Source: Bosea sp. (in: a-proteobacteria) (lineage in GTDB: Bacteria > Pseudomonadota > Alphaproteobacteria > Rhizobiales > Beijerinckiaceae). From it: a stretch of 64,000 bases of DNA. Numbering within the stretch: position 1 is the first letter of the stretch; every line of letters begins with the position of its first letter. Of the stretch, positions 8,186 to 16,698 are shown piece by piece. A program made the position numbers and the translations under genes. The stretch lies in assembly GCA_023910605.1 (NCBI GenBank), contig JAAVVV010000001.1:1726698-1790697 (forward strand). The letters run 5' to 3'. The notes under the pieces are model-generated. The model saw nothing but the letters and a program-made list of their open reading frames with translations, did no database searches and was not told the origin of the DNA.

Positions 8186-9538
8186 CTATTCCTTCCCGGC
8201 GGCCGATGCCGCCCGCGCGCGCAGCCTTGAATCGCCCGCCCAGGCTCGGGGCGCGGGGCTGAGCGCCACTCCCGGCCCGCCGCCGCCCGCCGCTGCGGGG
8301 CCTGCGCTGGCCCGTCCCTGCGAAGCCTGGATCGCGCTCGCCTTGCCCACGACCTGGGCGGCCGGGGCCGCCTTGAGCATCAGCGTGTCGTGGATGAGCC
8401 TGTCCACGCGCTGCCAGCTCTTGTCCCAGGAATTGTTCGCCAGCATCGCATCGACCCTGGCGAGCCACTCTCCGCGCGGCCGCTCCAGCAGCGACGCGGC
8501 CTGCGCCACGAAGTCCTCCGCGCCGGAGGCGATCTCCACCACTCCGGCATCGCCATAGGGCGACACCACGTCGGTGATCGGCGTCGAGACCACGGGAAGC
8601 CCGGCCGCGAGAAATTCCGGCGTCTTCGTCGGGCTGATGAACCGGGTCGATTCATTGATGGCGAAGGGCATGATGCCCACGTCCCAGTTGCCGAGATAGC
8701 GCGGCAAATCCGGATAGCTCTTGCTGCCCAGCCAGTGGATGTTGGCCGCCTGCGGCAAGCTTTCCGGGTCGATCTTCACCACCGGGCCGATCATGATGAA
8801 GGACAGGTCCGGCCTCAGCGCCGCCGCCTCGCCGAGCAGTTCGGCGTCGAAGCGCTCGTCGATCACGCCGAAGAAGCCGAGGCGCGGATGGGGGATGTCG
8901 CGCTGGTCGGCCGGATCATCCGGCTTGGCCCGTGCCCTGTCGAAATGCGCCGTGTCGATGCTGCTGGGAAGCAGCGTAACGGACTGGTGCTGGCGGCGCT
9001 TGGCCTGATAGAGCGTGCGCCCGCCTGCCAGCACGAAATCGGCCCTGGCGAAGAGCCTGCGCTCCCACAAGGTCAGATCGGGAGCCGCGCCGCGGAAGGC
9101 CGACAGCTCGTCCATGCAGTCATAGAGACACGCCGGCGCTTCGATGTGCGCGCTGAAGGACAGCGCCATCGGCGAGTAATACCACAGCACCTGGGGCTTC
9201 CCTTCGGCCTCCACCAACTCGCTCATCAGCTCACGCTGCAGGCGCATGACCTCGGTCGGGGTATGGCCAGGCGGCAGATGCGGCACGGCGACCGTAATTC
9301 CGCCATCGCGCGGGGACAGCACCAGCCTGGGCGCGGGCACGTCCACGAAGATCGGCTCTTCAACGAAGATCACGCGGAAGGACTGCGCGGCGCGCGTGAG
9401 CAGATGCTGGGGCCGCTGGAACACGAAATCCCAACGCAGATGCGACAGGCACAGCAACAGCGGCCTTTCCACGCCACGCTCAGTCGTCGGGCCGTGTTCG
9501 CGAAGGGGCGTCGCGGGCGAATTCGGGGTCGTCTGCAT
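8186..9538 (-). CDS. Glycosyltransferase (GT-B fold, group 1)
   Basis: 450 residues. The N-terminal half carries LLLCLSHLRWDFVFQRPQHL, typical of a bacterial group that sits beside glf. The C-terminal half has GT-B features: FFGVIDERFDAELL, a MIGPVVKID strand, HWLGSKSYPDLPRYL, and the sugar-nucleotide loop EFLAAGLPVVSTPI. After about residue 385 comes an Ala/Gly-rich tail with no clear fold. With glf immediately downstream, it may transfer galactofuranose, but the sequence does not prove the donor. A weak EcfG-like box lies about 112 bases upstream. Confidence 0.88.
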   Translation of the reverse strand: MQTTPNSPATPLREHGPTTERGVERPLLLCLSHLRWDFVFQRPQHLLTRAAQSFRVIFVEEPIFVDVPAPRLVLSPRDGGITVAVPHLPPGHTPTEVMRLQRELMSELVEAEGKPQVLWYYSPMALSFSAHIEAPACLYDCMDELSAFRGAAPDLTLWERRLFARADFVLAGGRTLYQAKRRQHQSVTLLPSSIDTAHFDRARAKPDDPADQRDIPHPRLGFFGVIDERFDAELLGEAAALRPDLSFIMIGPVVKIDPESLPQAANIHWLGSKSYPDLPRYLGNWDVGIMPFAINESTRFISPTKTPEFLAAGLPVVSTPITDVVSPYGDAGVVEIASGAEDFVAQAASLLERPRGEWLARVDAMLANNSWDKSWQRVDRLIHDTLMLKAAPAAQVVGKASAIQASQGRASAGPAAAGGGGPGVALSPAPRAWAGDSRLRARAASAAGKE

Positions 9539-9649
9539 GGCGCTGTCTCCGCGATGCCTGCGGCATGCGGATTCGTGCCGGGCGCGCCGGCGCCCTTGCA
9601 GAGAACATCATGAAGCAGGCGGGTTATGGAAAGGGGTTTGTCCGGGAAT

Positions 9650-9674
9650 AACCGCGAGGGCGGGTTTTTGTTCC
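9650..9674 (-). promoter_or_regulatory. Possible EcfG-like promoter for the glycosyltransferase-glf operon
   Basis: The minus strand reads GGAAC-N16-GGTT, with one change from the CGTT -10 consensus. It lies 112 bases upstream of the start at 9538. Weaker than the exact matches at 1317, 11718, 14623, 14666 and 15297. Confidence 0.3.
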
Positions 9675-9688
9675 AATACCCCGTCAAA

Positions 9689-10117
9689 TCACGCCAAACC
9701 GGCGTGCCCGGCGGACAGGTTGCGCCGAAACGCTGCGTTGTCGCGAGAAATTGCGCTGGCGGGCTCATCGGCGCCTGCGCAATCCTCAAGCTCCGCACCG
9801 ATCTGCCGCTCGATCGCGTGAATTTCGCAGGTGGCCGGCAGCAACATCAGGCGCGATCGGGAATTGCGCGCGCGCCATCGCGCCTGAGCCTCCGCGCTGT
9901 CGAACAGGCGCGCATGAGCGACGACAAGCGCCGCATCGAATCCGTCGCGCATCAGCCAATCCGCAGCCTCGAGGCTGTCCACGCACAGATAATTGGAAGC
10001 GCCGTACCGCAGCAGCACCGCTTCAAGCAGCGCGACTGGCAGGGCATGGCCGATGAGCAGGACCCGTGTGCCGACAGGCACCCGTGGGGCGCTGGGGAAG
10101 GTCTTGAGCTGTGTCAT
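9689..10117 (-). CDS. Hypothetical protein with receiver-like alternation
   Basis: 142 residues, not assigned to a family. The central part alternates hydrophobic strands and helices (VLLIGHALPVALLEAVLLRY, SLEAADWLMRDGFDAALVVAHARLF, SRSRLMLLP) in a way that recalls a flavodoxin or response-regulator fold, but no phosphoacceptor Asp pattern is convincing. An EcfG-like box ends only 8 bases before the ATG, which would make the mRNA almost leaderless if it is used. It stands alone between the glycosyltransferase gene and small stress-type genes. Confidence 0.5.
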   Translation of the reverse strand: MTQLKTFPSAPRVPVGTRVLLIGHALPVALLEAVLLRYGASNYLCVDSLEAADWLMRDGFDAALVVAHARLFDSAEAQARWRARNSRSRLMLLPATCEIHAIERQIGAELEDCAGADEPASAISRDNAAFRRNLSAGHAGLA

Positions 10118-10125
10118 GCGACTTT

Positions 10126-10151
10126 AACCACGCCCGCCGAGCATTTGTTCC
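10126..10151 (-). promoter_or_regulatory. Possible EcfG-like promoter before the 142-residue protein
   Basis: The minus strand reads GGAAC-N17-GGTT. The -10 element ends 8 bases from the proposed start codon at 10117, so either the transcript is leaderless or a later start is used. The -10 has one mismatch. Confidence 0.35.
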
Positions 10152-10353
10152 GAAGCGCGTGACGTCAGCGCGGACCAGGCAGACGGTTGCGCCTGGAGCG
10201 GGAGCTTGCCCACGGATCGGCGCGCCGCGCGAGCCTGGACGGATCGAATCGGCCGATCACACCGGGCATCCGCCGCCGGCGTGCCCGCCAGCTCCTCCCG
10301 GCTGAAGGGCATCGCGATGCAAGCGATTGCGAGTTGACGATCGAGTGTGCCGC

Positions 10354-10788
10354 TCAGTCGGAGGAGACGCTCCTCGCCGCGAGGCCAAGCGCCACGCCGA
10401 TGCCGAGCAGCGCCACCACGGCGGTCAGCGGCCGCTCGCGCAGCTGCTGGCTCGCGCTGGCGAGCGCCCAGTCGACCTGGCGGGACATGGCGTCAGCGCC
10501 GTGATGGGCCACGTCGCGCGCGTCGCCAAGCCGGTGGTAGGCCTGGTCGCTCCAGCTTTCGCGATGGCCGGAGGGCCACAGGCTCGCGGGCCAGTTCGAG
10601 GAGGAGGATCTGCCGGAGGCCGGCCACCAGCTCGATGCGGACGAACCGTTGGAACCCGGCCACCAGCTGGAGCCGGCATTGGCGCGCGGCGTCATCGAGC
10701 GCAGGTTCGAAGCCAGCGAGGCGATCTCGGCGCGCAGATTGTCGATTTCTTGCCGGGCAATCCGGCTTCGGCGGCGGAACAGGGTCAT
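10354..10788 (-). CDS. ElaB/YqjD (DUF883)-like membrane-anchored protein with Trp/Ser-rich linker
   Basis: 144 residues. The N-terminus is charged and helical (MTLFRRRSRIARQEIDNLRAE). The C-terminus has QLRERPLTAVVALLGIGVALGLAARS, the pattern of the single C-terminal membrane helix of ElaB/YqjD ribosome-associated proteins. Between them lies an unusual stretch (residues about 40-75) of repeated SSWWP, NWP and Ser-rich segments. YqjD-like proteins anchor ribosomes to the inner membrane in stationary phase in E. coli; that role is only an analogy here. Neighbouring genes on the same strand are also small and stress-like. Confidence 0.65.
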   Translation of the reverse strand: MTLFRRRSRIARQEIDNLRAEIASLASNLRSMTPRANAGSSWWPGSNGSSASSWWPASGRSSSSNWPASLWPSGHRESWSDQAYHRLGDARDVAHHGADAMSRQVDWALASASQQLRERPLTAVVALLGIGVALGLAARSVSSD

Positions 10789-10875
10789 GGACAGGTCCTT
10801 TCAGGGTGGATCGGACGCAAAAGCGCGTCGCTCGTGGCTGAAGAAGGGTTGAGGCGACGCAAAAGCTGTGTGCTG

Positions 10876-11144
10876 TCAGTGGTGGACGGCGTAGCCCGAC
10901 AATCGGTCCTGCGCGATGTCGTCATCAGAGGCTTCCAGGTCCTCGTCGGGATCCGGCACGTCGAGCGCATCCTCATCACGGTCGATCAGGGCATAAGGGC
11001 CCTCATCGCCCAGGCGCATCTCCTGCACCTCGCTCGGCGTCATCGTGTCATCGTGTCATCGTGCTCCGGCGCCTCGTTGCCGAGCAGGTCGGTGGGCTCG
11101 TCGGCGGCTTCGCTGTCCGGCAAGCCACGTTCGCGTTGCATCAT
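10876..11144 (-). pseudogene. Small acidic protein split by an 8-bp tandem duplication
   Basis: Starting at ATG 11144, which has CAGGAGAAGATC before it, the frame encodes 34 residues (MMQRERGLPDSEAADEPTD...) and stops just after the repeat CATCGTGT-CATCGTGT-CATCGTG (+ strand 11041-11063). A second frame begins at 11043 and continues for 55 acidic residues (MTPSEVQEMRLGDEGPYALI...), ending at 10876. Removing one 8-bp unit joins the two into one protein of about 86 residues with uniform acidic composition. The second frame has no ribosome site of its own. It is either a decayed gene or an on/off slippage-controlled one. No family is recognised. Confidence 0.6.
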
Positions 11145-11164
11145 GATCTTCTCCTGCCGGAGTC

Positions 11165-11656
11165 TCATACGCCGAAGTCGAGCGTCAGTTCCCAGACGCC
11201 CGCTGCAAGGTTGAGATGTCTGACGCTCTGGATGAGGATCGGGCGCAGCGTCAGCCCGCCATTGCCCATCAGAGGCGCCGGAGCCGTGGCGAGGTTCAAC
11301 TCCGCCGGGGTCGCTGTCAGCCGAAAGCGTCCGGCCAGTGCGCCGCGTTCGATGTCCGGCTCGCGGGACATCACATACCAGCTCAGCGTGGCGCGGCCCG
11401 GTTCACCCTCCGCCGACTCCATGCGGTCCACCCTGGCGCTATAGGCCTCGGCAGGGCCTCTCAGGGGCCTGAAGTGGCACTGCATGGCGCTCATGGCGGG
11501 AAGTCCCGGTGAGGCGCCAAGCGGCAGGGGGCACACCAGGGTCCCTACAGTCCAGGCTTCCTCGGCGCGCGACGCGGCGGCCGGCGCGGCAAGAGCGACG
11601 CCGACAGCGAACAGATGAGCCGATCGGACCACGAAACGCAGATTGTGCTTGATCAT
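11165..11656 (-). CDS. Exported DUF992 family protein
   Basis: 163 residues when started at 11656, where a signal peptide begins (MIKHNLRFVVRSAHLFAVGV, cleavage near AAASRAEE). The longer open frame upstream encodes low-quality sequence. The mature part fits DUF992: VGTLVCPLPLG, then MQCHFRP, a YSARVDR strand, and a C-terminal beta-rich stretch ending in WELTLDFGV. DUF992 proteins are small periplasmic proteins of alphaproteobacteria with no known function. An exact EcfG-type promoter lies 62 bases upstream. Confidence 0.75.
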   Translation of the reverse strand: MIKHNLRFVVRSAHLFAVGVALAAPAAASRAEEAWTVGTLVCPLPLGASPGLPAMSAMQCHFRPLRGPAEAYSARVDRMESAEGEPGRATLSWYVMSREPDIERGALAGRFRLTATPAELNLATAPAPLMGNGGLTLRPILIQSVRHLNLAAGVWELTLDFGV

Positions 11657-11717
11657 GCTCGCCAGTCCCCCTTTTGCCCCCGCCAACCCAAGGACCGGGT
11701 GGCGCTCGAACAGGCAT

Positions 11718-11742
11718 AACGCTGGGTAAGGTGGAAGGTTCC
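11718..11742 (-). promoter_or_regulatory. EcfG-type promoter upstream of DUF992 gene
   Basis: The minus strand reads GGAAC-N16-CGTT, an exact consensus match, 62 bases before the start codon at 11656. Confidence 0.65.
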
Positions 11743-11762
11743 CGGCACAGTGAGACGGTTTA

Positions 11763-12430
<668 letters not shown>

Positions 12431-12434
12431 TACC

Positions 12435-13736
12435 ATGACATCGGATTCCATTCTCGACTCTGCGCTCGCCGCGCGCATCAAGGCCTCGGTTGCGGAAGGG
12501 TTCGATGCGCAGATCGAGCTGACGAAGGCGTTGATGCGCTTTCCCTCGCAGCGCGGGGCCGAGCATGCTGTGCAGGATTTCGTCTTTCGCGAAATGCGCC
12601 GGCGCGGCCTGTCCATGGACCGGTTCGAGATGGACGAGGCCGCGCTTGGCCGCCATCCCGGCGGCGGCCCCTTCTCGCCAGATCACTCTCGCGCTCCGAT
12701 CGTGGTCGGCATCCATCGCCCTCGCGATGAGAAGGGCCGTTCGCTCATCCTGCAGGGCCATGTCGATGTCGTGCCGGAAGGCCCGCACGACATGTGGACG
12801 AGCCCGCCCTATGAGCCGCGCATCGAGGGGGATTGGCTCTACGGGCGCGGCGGCGCCGACATGAAGGCCGGCCATGCCGCAAGCTTCGCCTGTCTCGATG
12901 CGCTGGCGCGCCTTGGCCTCCAGCCGGCAGCGACGGTTTATTTCCAGTCGGTCGTCGAGGAGGAGTCGACCGGCAATGGCGCGCTTATGACTCATTTGCG
13001 CGGCTACACGGCCGATGCGGCGTTGATCCCCGAGCCCGAGGACGAGAAGCTGGTGCGCGCCAATGTCGGCGTGCTCTGGTTCGAGATCGAGGTTCGGGGC
13101 CAGCCGGCCCATGTCCGCGAAATGGGCTCCGGCGCCAACGCCATCGACGCAGCTTACCGCGTCATCGGCGATTTGCGCCGGCTTGAAGCCGAGATCAACG
13201 CGCGCAAGGCTGGCCGCGAGCATTTCGCGGAGCATGACCATCCGATCAACCTCAACATCGGCAAGATCGAGGGCGGCGACTGGGGCTCTTCCGTGCCGTG
13301 CTGGTGCAAGGTGCAGTGCCGCCTCGCCATCTATCCCGGCGTCTCGGCAGCGGAAGCGGCGCGCGAGGTCGAGGCCTGGGTCGCCGCCTTCGCACGGTCC
13401 GACCGCTACCTCGCCAACAACCCGCCCAGGGTCACGTTCAACGGGTTCTTCTCGGAGGGCTACGTGCTCGATCCCGGCTCGGATGCGGAATCCGTGCTGG
13501 GCCGCGCCCATCGCGAGGCCACCGGCCGCAAGCTCGAAACCGTCATGACCGCAGGCTATCTCGATACCCGCGTCTACGCCTTGTATGACCGCATTCCGGC
13601 TCTGTGCTACGGGCCGATCTCGCGGAACATCCACGCCTTCGACGAGGCGGTCAGCGTTGAATCGCTGCGCCGCATCACCACCGCCATGGCGCTGTTCGTT
13701 GCCGAATGGTGCGGCGTCGAGGCGGTTGCGCCATGA
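12435..13736 (+). CDS. M20 family metallopeptidase (ArgE/DapE-like deacylase)
   Basis: 433 residues from ATG 12435. Metal-site motifs are intact: [11 protein letters not shown] (first His and catalytic Asp), [11 protein letters not shown] (bridging Asp), [10 protein letters not shown] (general-base Glu-Glu), and a late [17 protein letters not shown] (His). The dimerisation domain occupies roughly residues 220-340. Enzymes of this group hydrolyse N-acyl or amide bonds of small amino acid derivatives in the cytoplasm; the substrate is not evident. The ABC ATPase directly upstream is a pseudogene, so this gene may be the surviving part of a peptide-utilisation operon. The ribosome site is poor. 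Confidence 0.88.
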   Translation: MTSDSILDSALAARIKASVAEGFDAQIELTKALMRFPSQRGAEHAVQDFVFREMRRRGLSMDRFEMDEAALGRHPGGGPFSPDHSRAPIVVGIHRPRDEKGRSLILQGHVDVVPEGPHDMWTSPPYEPRIEGDWLYGRGGADMKAGHAASFACLDALARLGLQPAATVYFQSVVEEESTGNGALMTHLRGYTADAALIPEPEDEKLVRANVGVLWFEIEVRGQPAHVREMGSGANAIDAAYRVIGDLRRLEAEINARKAGREHFAEHDHPINLNIGKIEGGDWGSSVPCWCKVQCRLAIYPGVSAAEAAREVEAWVAAFARSDRYLANNPPRVTFNGFFSEGYVLDPGSDAESVLGRAHREATGRKLETVMTAGYLDTRVYALYDRIPALCYGPISRNIHAFDEAVSVESLRRITTAMALFVAEWCGVEAVAP

Positions 13737-13809
13737 GCGCCCTCCCGCAAGCGGGCAGCTGACCGCGCGCCAAGCGTTCGATTCTGAAGTCGCGGCGGCG
13801 GCGCCGGGC

Positions 13810-13907
13810 GATCCGGTCCTGCCGATCCGGTCCTGCCGATCCGGTCCTGCCGATCCGGTCCTGCCGATCCGGTCCTGCCGATCCGGTCCTGGCGATCCGG
13901 TCCATCA
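13810..13907. repeat. 14-bp minisatellite (about 7 units)
   Basis: Six near-perfect copies of GATCCGGTCCTGCC and a diverged seventh lie in the intergenic space after the M20 gene. The inverse complement shares 11 of 14 positions with the 14-bp repeat at 27844-27941. The flanking 13737-14025 stretch contains no credible gene. Confidence 0.9.
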
Positions 13908-14025
13908 GAGCCGGCCGCAGACGAAGCGCCTGCGCCTGTCCTTCTCGCCGGGCACGCCCGCCGGGTTTGCCAAGGGCGTGAGCCGCATGGCGGCTGCGTG
14001 GCGAGGTTCTACCCGGGTTGACCCG

Positions 14026-14574
14026 TCACGGGTCTGTGGCCGTCATTGCCGGCGCAGAGTGGGGCGTCAGCGCATCAGCCGTCGCGCGTCCGCCTGGCTC
14101 GAAGCGCGACCTGAAACGCTCCTCGATGTCGTCGGGCATGGATGTGTAGGCGATGTCGCCGCCATGGCGGGCCAGCGCGGCGGCCACCTTGTCCGGCGTC
14201 AACTCGGCCGCGAGGATGAACAGCGTCGTGGTGTGTCCCGCCAGTCGCTGGCCGATGGTGTTCATGAACTCGTCCGAAATGCCGTAATCCGTGGCATAGC
14301 CTGAGAGCGCGCCTGCGGTGGCTCCGACCGCTGCGCCGAGCAGCGGATTGAGGAACAGCAGGCCGATCAGGCTGCCCCACATCGCCCCCGACAAGGCCCC
14401 GATGGCCGTGGTGTTGACCGATTGCTCGAGCTTGACCGCGCCATCGGATGTGCGCGTCACGAGCACGGCATCGATGAGCGAGATTGTTGCGCCTTTCTGC
14501 ATCGCTTGCACGTCCTGAAGTGCGGCCCGGGCACTGGTCGTCGCTGGATAGGTGATGGCGAAAAGCGTCTTCAT
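14026..14574 (-). CDS. DUF1269 family membrane protein
   Basis: 182 residues. The N-terminus (MKTLFAITYPATTSARAALQ) and GATISLIDAVLVTRTSDGAVKL match DUF1269. A central Gly/Ala-rich hydrophobic region (GALSGAMWGSLIGLLFLNPL, then GAAVGATAGALSGY) forms a probable glycine-zipper membrane hairpin. A soluble segment (FILAAELTPDKVAAALARHG) follows. The function is unknown; members are frequently stress induced. Its promoter region is shared with the divergent PNPOx-like gene, and both directions have exact EcfG boxes. Confidence 0.85.
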   Translation of the reverse strand: MKTLFAITYPATTSARAALQDVQAMQKGATISLIDAVLVTRTSDGAVKLEQSVNTTAIGALSGAMWGSLIGLLFLNPLLGAAVGATAGALSGYATDYGISDEFMNTIGQRLAGHTTTLFILAAELTPDKVAAALARHGGDIAYTSMPDDIEERFRSRFEPGGRATADALTPHSAPAMTATDP

Positions 14575-14622
14575 GGCGGGTCCTCGTGCGTGCTGGCCGG
14601 ATCGGTGAAGCTGTTCACTCGC

Positions 14623-14648
14623 AACGTGCCTGCCATTGCGAAGGTTCC
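14623..14648 (-). promoter_or_regulatory. EcfG-type promoter of DUF1269 gene
   Basis: The minus strand reads GGAAC-N17-CGTT exactly. The CGTT lies 48 bases from the start at 14574. It is back to back with a plus-strand EcfG box at 14666. Confidence 0.75.
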
Positions 14649-14665
14649 GCCGGGCAGGCGCGGGC

Positions 14666-14691
14666 GGAACTGCCTTGTGTCCGCTGGCGTT
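14666..14691 (+). promoter_or_regulatory. EcfG-type promoter of PNPOx-like gene
   Basis: GGAAC-N17-CGTT exactly, 43 bases before the start codon at 14735. Confidence 0.75.
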
Positions 14692-14734
14692 TGCTTCTCA
14701 TCCGCAAGACTTCCCGCAAAAGGACGCCACGCCC

Positions 14735-15250
14735 ATGACCGGCAATGACAACGAGATCAGGACCGACCGCGAGGCCCGCGACAAGGTCTGGTCGATGATC
14801 AAGGACATCCGCATCTGCCTGATGGTCACGCAGGAGGCCGATGGCCAGATGCGCTCGCGTCCCATGGCCGCGCAGCAGGAGGAGTTTGACGGGGAACTGT
14901 GGTTCTTCACCGCCGCCGCCAGCGGCAAGGTGCATGACCTCGAACGCAGCGGACGTGTCCTGCTCGGCTATGCCGACACCTCGGGGCAGAATTACGTCTC
15001 GATCACTGGCCAGGCCCAGCTGGTGCGCGACCCGGCGGAGATCCGCAGGCGCTGGAGCGAGGCGCTGCGCACCTGGTTTCCCAGGGGGCCGGATGCTTCC
15101 GACATCGCCCTCATCCGCGTGAAGGTCGAGGCCGCCGAATACTGGGACAGCGCCTCCTCGACGATGGTCCACGCCTACGGATACATCAAGGCCCGCCTGA
15201 CAGGCGCGCCGCCAGATCCGGGCGATCACGGCAAGGTCGAGTTCGTGTGA
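14735..15250 (+). CDS. Pyridoxamine 5'-phosphate oxidase-like (general stress protein 26) flavoprotein
   Basis: 171 residues from ATG 14735; the frame is open upstream but overlaps the promoter. The split-barrel flavin-binding fold is indicated by RICLMVTQEADGQMRSRPM, ELWFFTAAASGKVHDLERSG, RVLLGYADTSGQNYVSITGQ and YWDSASSTMVHAYGYIKA. General stress protein 26-type members bind FMN or F420-like cofactors; the physiological substrate is not known. Position and promoter place it in the EcfG regulon next to the phyR locus. Confidence 0.88.
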   Translation: MTGNDNEIRTDREARDKVWSMIKDIRICLMVTQEADGQMRSRPMAAQQEEFDGELWFFTAAASGKVHDLERSGRVLLGYADTSGQNYVSITGQAQLVRDPAEIRRRWSEALRTWFPRGPDASDIALIRVKVEAAEYWDSASSTMVHAYGYIKARLTGAPPDPGDHGKVEFV

Positions 15251-15296
15251 AGACGCGGCGGCCCGGGGATGCGCGGCTTCGCTCGCCGCCTGACGC

Positions 15297-15322
15297 GGAA
15301 CCTTCTCCAGTTCGAGGGCGTT
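15297..15322 (+). promoter_or_regulatory. EcfG-type promoter of DUF1328 gene
   Basis: GGAAC-N17-CGTT exactly, 34 bases before the ATG at 15357. It probably drives both the DUF1328 gene and the 24-residue ORF after it. Confidence 0.75.
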
Positions 15323-15356
15323 GGAAAGGCACCATCATCAACACAGGAGTTCCGCC

Positions 15357-15524
15357 ATGTTCGGCTGGGCCATCACCTTTTTGCTCGTCGCTCTCGTCGC
15401 AGCCGTGCTCGGGTTCGGCGGCGTTGCCGGCACGGCCATGTCGGCCGCGCAGATCATCTTCTTCGTCGCGCTCATCGCCTTCGCGATCTCCGCAGTGATG
15501 GGCGTGGTGCGCCGCAAGGCCTGA
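15357..15524 (+). CDS. DUF1328 family small membrane protein
   Basis: 55 residues with two membrane helices ([20 protein letters not shown] and [19 protein letters not shown]) and a basic C-terminus (RRKA), exactly the DUF1328 (YtjA-like) pattern. CAGGAGTTCCGCC precedes the ATG. DUF1328 proteins are small inner membrane proteins of unknown function, often stress induced. The exact EcfG promoter upstream agrees. Confidence 0.9.
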   Translation: MFGWAITFLLVALVAAVLGFGGVAGTAMSAAQIIFFVALIAFAISAVMGVVRRKA

Positions 15525-15561
15525 CGCCGTCACCATCTTCACCTGAACAAGGGAGTTCGCC

Positions 15562-15636
15562 ATGCGCTGGCTTGGCCTTTTGACTCTGGGTGTGCCGTTG
15601 CCGCTGCTCGGCCTGTTGTATGTTCTGGGCTGGTGA
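15562..15636 (+). CDS. 24-residue single-helix membrane peptide
   Basis: AAGGGAGTTCGCC precedes ATG 15562, a site nearly the same as that of the DUF1328 gene 37 bases upstream. The product is a hydrophobic helix beginning MRWLGLLTLGVPLPLLG and ending in VLGW. It looks like a genuine small membrane protein co-expressed with DUF1328. Its short length means the call rests on ribosome site, composition and position only. Confidence 0.55.
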   Translation: MRWLGLLTLGVPLPLLGLLYVLGW

Positions 15637-15727
15637 GCAACGGGCCCATGATCCTTGAGCGATCAGGCGGCCGGATCTTCGAAAGCTTCAGCCGTCGTCA
15701 TGCGTCCTGGTTGCAGCGCTGCCGCGC

Positions 15728-16513
15728 TCAGGCCACCTTGCGGCTGGCCCGGCGGTCGAAGAACAGAGCCTGGCTGATCGCGGCCTTCACGGCGTCGGGC
15801 TGGAAGGGCTTGGTGATGAGAAAGGCCGGCTCCGGCTTGTTGCCGGTCAGCAGCCGCTCCGGATAGGCCGTGATGAAGATCACCGGCACGTCGATCGAGG
15901 TCAGGATCTCGTTGACCGCTTCAAGGCCGGAGCTGCCGTCGGCAAGCTGGATGTCCGCCAGCACGAGGCCGGGGCGACGCATCCTCACCAACGCGATCGC
16001 TTCCTTGTGGGTGCGGGCGATGCCCGTCACGTCATGGCCAAGCTCCTGCACCATCGCTTCGATGTCGAGCGCGATGATGGGCTCGTCCTCGATGATGAGC
16101 ACGCTGGTCGCCACCTGCTCGGCGATCTCGCGGCCGGCCTGCTCCACAAGCTGCATCGCCTCGATCGGGCGACGGCCAAGGATCAGCGCCACATCTTCGA
16201 TGCTGAAACCTTCCACGGTGCGAAGCAGGAAGGCCTGTCGCGGCAAGGGCGTCAGCCCATCGAGGTTCATCTCGACCGCGCCGCGATCGATGGGCAGGCG
16301 TTCAAGATGGCTGGCCGCAGACCACATCTGCACGAACAGCTTGTAGACCGCGATGCGCCCCGGCAGCTCACTCGGAAACACGGAAGGGTCAGCCACCACC
16401 GCCTCCAGCGTCGCCGCGACATAGGCGTCACCGCTATGCTGGGAGCCGGTCAAGGCGCGGGCATAGCGCCTAAGATACGGAAGATACGACGCAATTTCTC
16501 GAGCAATGGACAT
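15728..16513 (-). CDS. phyR: General stress response anti-anti-sigma regulator PhyR
   Basis: 261 residues. Residues 1-130 resemble an ECF sigma factor (IASYLPYLRRYARALTGSQH; LPRQAFLLRTVEGFSIEDVA) but lack real DNA-binding function in the family. Residues 137-255 are a receiver domain (VLIIEDEPIIALDIEAMV), with likely phosphoacceptor Asp 187 in VLADIQLAD and the FATxY-type FITAYPE and LITKPF segments. Phosphorylated PhyR binds NepR and frees EcfG. It is divergent from nepR-ecfG with about 185 bases between, the standard arrangement of this locus. Confidence 0.97.
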   Translation of the reverse strand: MSIAREIASYLPYLRRYARALTGSQHSGDAYVAATLEAVVADPSVFPSELPGRIAVYKLFVQMWSAASHLERLPIDRGAVEMNLDGLTPLPRQAFLLRTVEGFSIEDVALILGRRPIEAMQLVEQAGREIAEQVATSVLIIEDEPIIALDIEAMVQELGHDVTGIARTHKEAIALVRMRRPGLVLADIQLADGSSGLEAVNEILTSIDVPVIFITAYPERLLTGNKPEPAFLITKPFQPDAVKAAISQALFFDRRASRKVA

Positions 16514-16589
16514 GTTTCACCTGTTTCTGTCTAGTGCCAGCATCGCAAGCATAGAGGTCATTACAAGAAATTTGTTTTTTGAGTTTTGT

Positions 16590-16614
16590 GGAACCTTCCT
16601 GTTTCTGACGGGTT
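16590..16614 (+). promoter_or_regulatory. Probable EcfG autoregulatory promoter of nepR-ecfG
   Basis: GGAAC-N16-GGTT in the phyR-nepR intergenic region, one mismatch in the -10. Autoregulation of nepR-ecfG by EcfG is usual in this order, which raises confidence despite the mismatch. It leaves an 84-base leader to the ATG at 16699. Confidence 0.5.
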
Positions 16615-16698
16615 TTGGGGTCGAATGAAGCTCGTCTCCGAGCAGTCGGCGATGATTTTGACGTGCGATGCTATCAGGAATGGGGACAGGGCTTGACC

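Noticed and set aside
13810-13907. CRISPR or coding repeat at the 14-bp array
   Set aside because: The period is too short for CRISPR and not a multiple of three; no ORF with a ribosome site crosses it.
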